This document shows, one piece after another, positions 18,206 to 26,172 of a stretch of 44,973 nucleotides of DNA. Under the pieces are notes generated by a model. The model made no database searches and was not told the origin of the DNA. It saw nothing but the letters and a program-made list of their open reading frames with translations. This stretch comes from Thalassiosira profunda (Eukaryota; Bacillariophyta; Thalassiosirophyceae; Thalassiosirales; Thalassiosiraceae). The position numbers and the translations under genes are program-made. The number at the start of each line of letters is the position of its first letter. Positions within the stretch are counted from its first letter, which is position 1. The stretch is taken from assembly GCA_036939355.1 (NCBI GenBank), contig JALLAP010000029.1:1-44973 (forward strand). The letters are read 5' to 3'.

Positions 18206-21200
18206 ATGTGCCAAGCGGCGTCCCACGGAGGGCGGCCGGCGGGCGGGACCTCGAGGCCGAAGGAAGCGCCCGTCGGCGGCCCGACCGCGAAGAACGGCGG
18301 CGCAATGGCCCCTTCCTCGGCGGCGCCCCGCCCGTCGCCCGTGCGCAGCGTCGATCCGGTGGTCCGCGCGATCCACACCCTCATGTACGGGCTCGTTGTT
18401 CACTTTGGCACGCTGCACATGATCGAATCTTCCGCTGATAACAGCACTGATACGCACGGAGATGACGGCGCACCAGTCGCCTTCGTCACGAAAGTCGCCG
18501 GAGCGGAGGGCGGTGCATCGGTCTACCCGGGCCACTTGCTTGCAATCCTCTTCCTCCACGAATACTGGGTGTACCTCCAACATGCCAACGTTTTCGGCAA
18601 CCCACTCCTGCAACACTTGGACCGACAGTACGGGATTGCGCTGCTCAAGAGCAATCGCCACTGGAGCATCGCTGGCACGCTCAGTGCCTACTGGGCGCGA
18701 GAGACGCTGGGCATGTTCCTCTGCCTTCCCTTCTTGCAACAATCTTCCGATCGAGGAAGCTTCTCGAGCACGCAGTATCTGATACTCTACTCGCTGATCT
18801 ATCACACAATCAAGAGTCGCGGCGTGCGAAAGGATGCACTCACCCGTTCCTCGTCTAGATTTGGCATAATGAGGTTGGTCATTGACAAGTTCTACACGCA
18901 TTCGTCGGCGGAGGCGGGTGTTACTCTTCTGAGGCTATTTCTGCAGGGTGTCGATACACTGATCCACTATTGCATAGTGCGAGACTTAACGTTGCTCGCG
19001 GGAGCTTCGTCCGGCGGCTGGTTTGTGCAGTCAATGCACGTGATCTTTGCAATCTGGGTGGCGCACGCGATGCTGAACCAGCTGTTTAGATGCAGTACGG
19101 CCAGTGTGATGGTACAGGCGTGGCATTTGCTGACTGTGAAAGCATCTTCGGCAGCCTCGGCGGTTGTGGACGGAGTTTCAGACGAGCAACATCACCTCGG
19201 CATGCACCGCACCGAGAGCGAGGCAGAGTTGTGGAAACAGCACAGAGAATGGAACGGGATGCCTGCTGACAACGAGGACGATGATACCGTCTGCACAGAG
19301 GGTCCCAACGATTTTGATTGGGAGGATGTTGCCAAGGACGATGATACGGTTGGAGAGAGCATCTCGTCGGATAGTGACGCTGCGACCGATGACGATGCAG
19401 ACGCTCCTGCCAATGGATGCAAGATAGATTATGCAGACGATGGCTTCGTCGTGCGACAGCTGCTGCACCACAAACGCGTGGCAGACGAGCTGAAAGGACG
19501 GCAGGGAGCGGCTAGCGGTGGCGTCGATCGAGCGGTGCGGCTCGAGACAGCGATCGCCATGCTCGCAGCCTTCTTCATGCTGGGCCTTGGCGAGGTGCCG
19601 CTGCAGGCCCTCTCAGACGCAGGTTGGAGCGAGTGCTTTGACATCGAAGGCTGGATGCACCAGCGAGAGCGCGTGGTCCTGGCTGCATTGGGAGCTTGGA
19701 TTATGTTGGGTCTGCTTCACGGAATGTGGGCGATGTTCCTTCGCTCCCCATCGCTAAGGGCTTCTAGACCTTGGGTCAAGTCTCCTGAGATCGATCGGCG
19801 TCGCTCAGTTATCAGAGTATTAGATCTCACGGTGATGCTAGGCGCGGCCCAAATCGTGCCTCCGGAAACGAAGTCGACGGTTCTGATGACATGTGCGTTT
19901 CTGACGGCGAAGTCGTTCGTCCAATCTGCGCCAGTGCCAAAACTCGTGCGAACGATATTGATCATGGCCGAGTTTGCGCAGAAGCTGATGATTCTACAGA
20001 CTTTGATCGATGCATCGCCTGATTCAACAGCCATCTCTTCTGTCCTGGCGGTGGGCTGGGGTGTCTGGGTAGTTTCCAATCGCATCCCTACGCCTTGCGA
20101 AGCTGCTCAACAGCACCATTGCAATCTGCTGCGTGGCAATGTCGCAGATGTTGTCTTCCTTGGCCATCCTGCGCAACTGAGCGACGCCTGGGCCCTTTGG
20201 CTTCTTCCCTACTCGCTCAACGAACGATGGACGGCGCCCCTCTGGACATGGCCCCTCTGGCCCCTGCACTACCTCGTGGGGTGGTACGTATGCAACTTCC
20301 GGCGAAAGCTATTCGGAGATGGCGCTTCCTACTTCTGCTGCGACGACGTCTGCCATGGCAAGGTGAGAATGCAGAATTGGGTAGCAGCGCACTTTGGACG
20401 GCACTTTGTCACGCATCCAAGGGAGGTGCGAGACAACATCGAGGCTGCTGCGCGCCACGCCGAGACAACGGGGGTCAAGGTACTCTGTCTGGGTGCGCTC
20501 AACAAAGCAGAGAGCATCAATGGAGGAGGTCTGGCTGTGGCCAAAGCATTGGGACCCAAGAGAAGGCTTTCAGTGATACATGGAAACCATTTGACTGCGG
20601 CGGCTGTGGTTGAGACGATTCATCAGTGCTTTGGCAATCGCAAGGCAAAGTTCTTTTTGACTGGAGCATCATCGAAAGTTGGCTGGGCTGTCGCGCAGGC
20701 GTTGCGAGAGAGACACAGCTACGACATTCTGTGCCACAGCACCGATCCAGGCCGACGAAAGTTCTTCGAGGAAAATGGCTTTGCTTCTGCCTCGACGCTC
20801 GCAGAGGGCTCTGCCTTCAGCACGCACTGGATTGTAGGAAAGTATGATACATGCGTTGCGAGGCTGATCCCGCAGAATGCCACTGCCGTGGTATTCGCCG
20901 TGCCCCATCCTCTCGAAAGTCGATCAGACGTGAGAGTCATCGAGGCTGGCACGCTTCGCCTGGATCTCACTCAATTGAACAGGCCTCGCGTCTTCACAAA
21001 CAAGCTGAAGGAGCACGAGATATTTGCCTGTCATGCCGCCAGCTTGGTGGCTGCTCATAGTTTGGAGCAGGGAGCGAAAAGAATAGATGAAGTAGGGCCA
21101 GTCGATCCGAATGAGATGGACAGCTGGCTTGTTGATGCCAAGAAGCTCGGCTTCAGCGTCCCTCGATACGAACCTCTCAAGGAAGCAGTCGCGGAGAGCC

Positions 21201-22408
21201 TTCCTGGTGCCAGGCCGCCAGTAGTAATCGTGGGTGCCGGCCCAAGTGGACTCGCAGTCGCTGCCTACCTGAGTCAAAAGAAAATCCCTCACGTTGTGCT
21301 CGAATCGGAGGAGGACCCCAACGTATTTGGATCCTGGGGCCAACACTTCACAGGCCTCGAGATAACCACGCAAAAGAAGTGGTGCACCCTCCCAGGACTG
21401 CCGATGAGCGACGCCAATTTCCCCAACGAGACGGTGACGGGCGAAGAATACCAGCGCTATCTATTGCAATACGTCCATCGGTACGCCATCAAAATTCGAC
21501 GAGGAGTCCGAGTGGACTCTATTGAGAAAGGGTCTGAGCAAACGCCGTACATTGTCAAATGCCGTGCCAATGGCAAGGAGAGCAATCAGCACGATGAAAT
21601 AGCTGCTTGGTCCGTTGTGGTGGCCACAGGGAAGCACCGCGTGCCCCAGAAGAACACGAGCGATGATCTCGCTGGGAAGCTGGACTCTTGTGGTATCCCA
21701 TACGTTCACAGCACGGAGATGACTGACGATGCCACCTGGAAGAAGTGCATCGAAGCCGCGCAAAGTGGAAAGCTCTGCATCGTCGGTTTTGGTAATTCGG
21801 CCGCGGACCTTGCCACCATGATTCTGCAACAGTGCGAAGGAGACGACAGTGGCAAGCCGACAATCCACATCGCCGCCCGGACGATACCTCCAGTCTTCCC
21901 ACGGAGGGCCAAGTTCTTGCGGGTCGACACGCTGGGATACCTGATGCGGTCGCTCCCAGGCCCCGTCCAGGAGGTGTTTGTGCGGCTGCTGTGGAGTGGC
22001 ATCCCCGACAGTCGAGTGTGCGACGCGGCCTTCCCCTCGCATCTTAAGAGGTGGGGCAATGTGCGTGGGAGAGTCCCTGTGATTGACAAGTTTGGAACGC
22101 TCGCTGCCGGCTTTGGATCAGGTGCTTTGGTGGGGCACGGGCCCGTGCTGCACGTGACAAAAGAGGGAGAGTTGGCCTTCGGTGACCAACCGTCGAGTGG
22201 TGTAGCTTCCAACACGGCAAACCGTACGAAGATCGACATGGTCATCCTCGCCACGGGCTATCGAGAGGAATCTGTGATTGGCCGCGAGGACCGATTGAAC
22301 GGGCTATACAAATGCGGGTTCGGGCGGTCTGATCGCTTTTTGCCCCTGCGGTCGATTGGCGAGGATGCCAAGAGCATTGCAGATGATATTGCCAGGTCGT
22401 ACAGGTAG
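18206..22408 (+). CDS. CER1/CER3(WAX2)-like membrane region fused to flavin monooxygenase
   Basis: A 1,400-residue single-exon protein. Residues ~60-640 hold two groups of hydrophobic helices separated by an acidic linker (353-399). From ~645 it aligns by eye with plant CER1/CER3: NVADVVFLGH, KVRMQNWVAAHF, then VKVLCLGALNKAESINGGGL (757-776) and FFLTGASSKVGWAVAQAL, which is the Rossmann-like WAX2 C-terminal domain, ending near 985. CER1 makes alkanes from very-long-chain aldehydes at the ER. I see no eight-His di-iron cluster of the CER1 hydroxylase domain, so this is more like CER3, whose cluster is degenerate. Residues 1004-1395 form a class B/YUCCA-type FMO: VVIVGAGPSGLAV (FAD), the FMO region GIPYVHSTEMTD, IVGFGNSAADLA (NADPH) and ILATGYRE. 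A joint role in aldehyde or alkane oxidation is inference. The start could also be the ATG at 18305. Confidence 0.8.
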   Translation: MCQAASHGGRPAGGTSRPKEAPVGGPTAKNGGAMAPSSAAPRPSPVRSVDPVVRAIHTLMYGLVVHFGTLHMIESSADNSTDTHGDDGAPVAFVTKVAGAEGGASVYPGHLLAILFLHEYWVYLQHANVFGNPLLQHLDRQYGIALLKSNRHWSIAGTLSAYWARETLGMFLCLPFLQQSSDRGSFSSTQYLILYSLIYHTIKSRGVRKDALTRSSSRFGIMRLVIDKFYTHSSAEAGVTLLRLFLQGVDTLIHYCIVRDLTLLAGASSGGWFVQSMHVIFAIWVAHAMLNQLFRCSTASVMVQAWHLLTVKASSAASAVVDGVSDEQHHLGMHRTESEAELWKQHREWNGMPADNEDDDTVCTEGPNDFDWEDVAKDDDTVGESISSDSDAATDDDADAPANGCKIDYADDGFVVRQLLHHKRVADELKGRQGAASGGVDRAVRLETAIAMLAAFFMLGLGEVPLQALSDAGWSECFDIEGWMHQRERVVLAALGAWIMLGLLHGMWAMFLRSPSLRASRPWVKSPEIDRRRSVIRVLDLTVMLGAAQIVPPETKSTVLMTCAFLTAKSFVQSAPVPKLVRTILIMAEFAQKLMILQTLIDASPDSTAISSVLAVGWGVWVVSNRIPTPCEAAQQHHCNLLRGNVADVVFLGHPAQLSDAWALWLLPYSLNERWTAPLWTWPLWPLHYLVGWYVCNFRRKLFGDGASYFCCDDVCHGKVRMQNWVAAHFGRHFVTHPREVRDNIEAAARHAETTGVKVLCLGALNKAESINGGGLAVAKALGPKRRLSVIHGNHLTAAAVVETIHQCFGNRKAKFFLTGASSKVGWAVAQALRERHSYDILCHSTDPGRRKFFEENGFASASTLAEGSAFSTHWIVGKYDTCVARLIPQNATAVVFAVPHPLESRSDVRVIEAGTLRLDLTQLNRPRVFTNKLKEHEIFACHAASLVAAHSLEQGAKRIDEVGPVDPNEMDSWLVDAKKLGFSVPRYEPLKEAVAESLPGARPPVVIVGAGPSGLAVAAYLSQKKIPHVVLESEEDPNVFGSWGQHFTGLEITTQKKWCTLPGLPMSDANFPNETVTGEEYQRYLLQYVHRYAIKIRRGVRVDSIEKGSEQTPYIVKCRANGKESNQHDEIAAWSVVVATGKHRVPQKNTSDDLAGKLDSCGIPYVHSTEMTDDATWKKCIEAAQSGKLCIVGFGNSAADLATMILQQCEGDDSGKPTIHIAARTIPPVFPRRAKFLRVDTLGYLMRSLPGPVQEVFVRLLWSGIPDSRVCDAAFPSHLKRWGNVRGRVPVIDKFGTLAAGFGSGALVGHGPVLHVTKEGELAFGDQPSSGVASNTANRTKIDMVILATGYREESVIGREDRLNGLYKCGFGRSDRFLPLRSIGEDAKSIADDIARSYR

Positions 22409-22847
22409 ATGAATGACTGTGCTAGCTAGGCTTATTTAGATCTAGAACCCTCATCGCCAACTCGTAGTCACTTAATCATCCCCTCTGAAACCCAAACTGA
22501 CTCCATATCTCGGACAATTTGACAGTAACTTCCTCTTTCCACTCCTCTTCTGAGCAACATGCACTCAATTCCTCCAGGCTCGGTGCATCCTCACTGAATA
22601 AACCTGCATAGACAAAGCCAAAGATGCTCCACATGTTGAACAGCATCTCGGCGGCGTTGGCCCGCGCCTCGTCGTGGTCGCGCAATACCGGATCGTCCGA
22701 CCCCACCAGCTCGACGAGGGCCTCCAGCAGGATCCCGTCACGTCTATTTTGGTGAAGCGGCTCATCGATTAGATTATCTGCATCTACTGCATTGCAAAAG
22801 AGAGTTGTGTCGATGGAATGGAAAAGGGCAAAGCGAAGCAAGCTAGT
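22409..22847 (-). other. Convergent spacer containing an exon-like ORF (22476-22800)
   Basis: The minus-strand frame ending at TGA 22478-22476 has protein-like composition (DGILLEALVELVGSDD, NMWSIFGFVYAGLF, EEWKEEVTVKLSEIWSQFGF) over about 100 residues. It has no ATG near its upstream end; only a possible acceptor TTTGCAATGCAG lies at about 22797-22786. It could be the last exon of an unresolved minus-strand gene, an alternative 3' exon of the neighbouring gene at 22848-23990, or a remnant. No matching donor in the right phase was found. The remaining ~65 nt hold the 3' end of the CER1-FMO gene. Confidence 0.3.
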
Positions 22848-23990
22848 TCAATTGAGAGAGAACGGCCCGCTCTGCATTTCCTCGAGCGCCTTCACAACAA
22901 GAGCAGCCGTGCGGAGAGGGAAGTCAATGATGAAGCACACCGCTTCTTCTCCGTCGGGCCCGCTGTTCACCACCTCGTGCTTGGCCTGGTAGCCGACCTT
23001 CTTCTCAAAGTCGGCCCAGCACAGTGGCAGCTTGCCGTTTCCGAACGACGACGTCAAGTAGGCATGGGCGATGGAGTCCGTCACGATGCTGTGCTCAAGG
23101 CCGGACACCAGGTTCGTCGCCATTTTATCTTCCTCGGTAAACTTGCAGACAGTGAAGTCGATCTGCTGCGACCCGCCAATGCGGAGGATGAGACGCATGA
23201 AAAAGAGATATTCGTCGTCGGCCGTGGGAGAATCTGAGTGGGTGCCCATGCCAGAGCCACGCAACCACTTGAAGGCGTGCATTCGCACGAGCGGTTTGTG
23301 AGCCGGATCCATCCCAAATTTGTCAACGAGGAGCTTCATGAGGTCGTCAACGAACGAGTTCAGGAGGGATTCATCCTCCTTTGCGAGAACCGGCACCCGA
23401 GTGATGAAGTCGCTTGCAGTTATCTCTTTGCCAAACAGGTCGTTCCGCTGGCACATCGGGTTCTGCGTGTGGAACTGCGACGACAAGCGCCAGCACCCCT
23501 GGCTCGTGAGGCCCTCCATTGCTTTCTGGTCCGGCTGAAACCAGAAAAACTTCTCCGTAAGTTCAGCGGCAGTTAGAGCAGTCTCCTCTTCGACGCTGGG
23601 AGCAGAGACGGCGTGGCTCTTGAGCATCTGCAGTTGGTGCGATGCCTCGGTGAGGGTGGGAATGAAGTTGGCCGTTGGAATTTCAGGGACGTTGGGGAGT
23701 GTGGACATATCGGTCTTCACAAAGCGGCTGAATCCGTAATCCTCATCCTCCAGTAGCGCCTGGACGTTGTCCATCGTCATGTCCTTCAGTTTGGTCTGCA
23801 TTGTTTCGAGGAGATCGGCGGCCTTGTCGACGTCGGAGCTCTTGGTTGAGGCGGGGGCGGGCGACGACGAATCGGAGGCGGGTGCAGCGGGCTGGCTCCG
23901 CCGTCCGCGCTTCCGGCGATCTCCATCGCCGCCGCCGCCGCCGCCCCCGCCGGTTCCGCTGCCGCCGCGGCGCTTCTGGTGATTTTCCAT
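22848..23990 (-). CDS. Conserved-looking protein of unknown function, possible Fe/2OG oxygenase-like fold
   Basis: A 380-residue single-exon protein, not recognised. The N-terminal ~60 residues are Gly-, basic and Ser/Pro-rich (RRKRGRRSQP), probably disordered and nuclear-directed. The rest is globular: FFWFQPDQKAMEGL, QGCWRLSSQFHTQNPMCQRN, LVRMHAFKWLRGSGMGTHSD and FFMRLILRIGGSQQIDF. The HSD triad after GMGT could be an HxD metal site, followed by strands and later His residues (GLEHSIVTD, AKHEVV), and would suit a 2-oxoglutarate/iron oxygenase-like or jelly-roll fold. That is a guess, since no RxS motif is seen. The frame ends ALEEMQSGPFSLN. The promoter side carries three CACGTG boxes within about 130 nt of the start. 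Confidence 0.65.
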   Translation of the reverse strand: MENHQKRRGGSGTGGGGGGGGDGDRRKRGRRSQPAAPASDSSSPAPASTKSSDVDKAADLLETMQTKLKDMTMDNVQALLEDEDYGFSRFVKTDMSTLPNVPEIPTANFIPTLTEASHQLQMLKSHAVSAPSVEEETALTAAELTEKFFWFQPDQKAMEGLTSQGCWRLSSQFHTQNPMCQRNDLFGKEITASDFITRVPVLAKEDESLLNSFVDDLMKLLVDKFGMDPAHKPLVRMHAFKWLRGSGMGTHSDSPTADDEYLFFMRLILRIGGSQQIDFTVCKFTEEDKMATNLVSGLEHSIVTDSIAHAYLTSSFGNGKLPLCWADFEKKVGYQAKHEVVNSGPDGEEAVCFIIDFPLRTAALVVKALEEMQSGPFSLN

Positions 23991-24641
23991 GCTGGGGGCG
24001 TGGGCTTTGCAAATCCGCGCCGAGAGGGGGCGTGTGGTTGCAAAGAAACTGCGAGACCGCGGGTGTCATTTTTCACGTGAGCAGCGAGATCTACATCACG
24101 TGATCACGTGTGATCCCCTTCATTTTTTGTCGACTTGAGACGTCGATAGGGACCTGTCAACTGAGCAGTGCTCAAAGTGGGCCTATTTGGACTCAAATCT
24201 GCTCAGTCCGAATTGGGTTGAGCAGAAGGATTGAGCAGCTAGGTTTGTTAGTGAAAGCTAGTAGTCTTTGTGGACAGTAAGTGGACAGTTGGAGGGATGG
24301 AAGGACGGATATACCTGGATATGTCCGAATCATTGAGCAGTACCCGAATGGGCAGCTTAAGTATCCGTTTGGCCCCGTAGACTTGTACTAGTTCCTACGT
24401 TGAATTCCTGCTGCTCAGCGCCTGCTCAATGGGCCCTTTCAAACTGCTCAGTCGACAGGTCCCTAGAGCTGTCGAAGAAAAGAGGAGCTGCCGCACGGTC
24501 GCACGTCGGCGCCATGGCGGCGCGGAAGCACCGTGCTCAATACTTACAAGCACTCTCTCACCTCTAACCACACTGCTGGCCTAGGTAGACACCGAGGAAC
24601 AAGGTGCATGCACCAACCCGCTGTTTGCGCCCACGCTAATC
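23991..24641. promoter_or_regulatory. Divergent promoter with G-box palindrome and MITE insertion
   Basis: These 651 nt lie between two divergent genes. CACGTG occurs at 24074-24079 and twice within the perfect 14-bp palindrome CACGTGATCACGTG (24097-24110); these are E/G-box sites for bHLH or bZIP factors. A 315-bp MITE-like element occupies 24149-24463, leaving about 178 nt before the hydrolase ATG. Confidence 0.55.
24149..24463. mobile_element. MITE-like element, 315 bp, TA target duplication
   Basis: Both ends read GGGACCTGTC going inward. The first 21 nt match 20/21 between the two ends (CAACTGAGCAGT against CGACTGAGCAGT), and the similarity continues with gaps for about 40 nt through GGGCC. 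The element is flanked by TA on both sides (24147-24148 and 24464-24465), the duplication made by Tc1/mariner-type (Stowaway MITE) transposases. It has no coding capacity. The octamer YTGAGCAG occurs eight times in both orientations, at the ends and in the middle, which could be repeated transposase-binding sites. Confidence 0.8.
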
Positions 24642-26036
24642 ATGCGCTCGCTCCGACCGCTGCGCCAGCCGCTGCTGGCGATGACGGTAGCCCTCCTATG
24701 CAGTGACTCGTCCGCATTCTCAATGTCTGCGAATGCCCCGCAAAAGGCGGAGGCGAGATCTCCCAAGCTCACGCTGCCGGAATCCACCGATGACGCGGCG
24801 CTGAAGGCGATGCAGGCGAAGCATCGCCCCATCGCGGCATCCTTCGCGCCCAGCGAATTCAATCCCCACCCAGCGCTGACCAACTGCCACTTGCAAACCA
24901 TATCGGGCGTCTTCCTCCGCAAGGACCCCAACTGCTCCTATATCACCGAGCCCGGATTTGGGGGCATATCCAAGGTGCTCAAGGCTCTGTCGAACATTCA
25001 GCCGGGCGAGGACGAGTGCACCTTCTGGGACGAGCGGCAGAGGATAACAACAAACTGTGGACAGGACTTTTACACTGTGGACATCAAGTATGCGGGCAAG
25101 AGGAAGACGCAATATCAATCAACCGATAGCAAAGGCACAGTGGTGCTGATCCACGGACTGGAAAGCAACTCCAACTCGAGCCTGTCGACGGACATGAGCC
25201 AGGCGTACGTGAAGGATGGATTCGACGTCGTTTGCATCAACTTTCGCGGGTGCTGCGGATCGCCGAACGACACGCTCGGCGGCTACCATCTCGGATTTAC
25301 AGACGACCTACGACACTTTCTGAAGCTGATGAGCGAACTATGGGGCAAAGACGGCTTCGAGAAGCGACCAATCTACCTCTCTGGATTCTCGCTCGGAGCC
25401 AATGTCGTCGTCAAATGCCTCGGCGAGTTGGGAGACGCGGCATTAAATCTGTACAACATTCACGGAGCGGCAGTTACCGGAGCGCCGTTCGATGCCGAGC
25501 GCAACGTCGAGTTCGTCGACCGGCCAGGCTTCAACCGAGCAATCTACAGCGGCAATTTCCTGAAAACGCTGAAGAAGCGGGCACAATTTCAGCTTGACAA
25601 GCACTGTGAGGGCGATCCCCTGACGCCTCTGTTCGATTACGGGGGAGTCATGTCTGCTGAAACGATCGCTGAATTCGACAACGCGTTCATTGCAAAGGTC
25701 TACGGGTTCGAGGACAACATCGATTACTACCGCCAGACGAGCTGTTACTATTATCTTCCCGGCGTTGCTGTGCCACTGTTCATTCTGAACGCCGGAGATG
25801 ACCCGTTCTTCGACCCGGAGTTCTTTCCGATCGAAGAGAGCGTCGAGGGTGGCGGTGACGCGCCAATCAAGATGGAACGAACAAAATGCGGTGGCCATCT
25901 TGGATTCATGTTTCACCAGCCGAGCGACGCAGAACAGAAGAGCGAGCGAGCGTCGTCGTGGATGCCTCTCGAACTGGCAAGATTTCTCAGCCATGTGCAC
26001 GATCAACAGAATGAGGTTGAGACTGTACATAGCTGA
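24642..26036 (+). CDS. Alpha/beta hydrolase, EMB8/YheT/ABHD1-3 family, plastid-type presequence
   Basis: A 464-residue single-exon protein. The N-terminus is a signal-peptide-like stretch (LLAMTVALLCSDSSA) followed by FSMSANAPQKAEARS; the SSA-F junction resembles the plastid ASAF motif. The body has HPALTNCHLQTISGVF, typical of this family, then VVLIHGLESNS (oxyanion region), INFRGCCGSPN and the nucleophile elbow GFSLGAN (S250), with acid NAGDDPFF (D386 or D387) and GGHLGF (H419). EMB8/ABHD1-3 proteins are esterases or phospholipases acting on lipids, so a plastid lipid role is possible; the substrate is unknown. It is convergent with the endonuclease gene, with 136 nt between. Confidence 0.85.
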   Translation: MRSLRPLRQPLLAMTVALLCSDSSAFSMSANAPQKAEARSPKLTLPESTDDAALKAMQAKHRPIAASFAPSEFNPHPALTNCHLQTISGVFLRKDPNCSYITEPGFGGISKVLKALSNIQPGEDECTFWDERQRITTNCGQDFYTVDIKYAGKRKTQYQSTDSKGTVVLIHGLESNSNSSLSTDMSQAYVKDGFDVVCINFRGCCGSPNDTLGGYHLGFTDDLRHFLKLMSELWGKDGFEKRPIYLSGFSLGANVVVKCLGELGDAALNLYNIHGAAVTGAPFDAERNVEFVDRPGFNRAIYSGNFLKTLKKRAQFQLDKHCEGDPLTPLFDYGGVMSAETIAEFDNAFIAKVYGFEDNIDYYRQTSCYYYLPGVAVPLFILNAGDDPFFDPEFFPIEESVEGGGDAPIKMERTKCGGHLGFMFHQPSDAEQKSERASSWMPLELARFLSHVHDQQNEVETVHS

Positions 26037-26172
26037 GATTCTAAGTTTATCGTTGACCAGTATTGGAAGCATTTGGTCACAGAAGGCAGCGCAACAATGG
26101 GTACAAAAGAAAGAGAGTTGCAAGTTGTCTATTCCTCGTGGAAGCACCACTCGTATTGCTGCGCTCAAGCAG

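Noticed and set aside
18206..22408. Two genes run together by a missed stop or intron
   Set aside because: The frame is open throughout with uniform coding character and no splice-like GT-AG pair at the junction near 21.2 kb, so I keep it as one fusion gene, pending transcript data.
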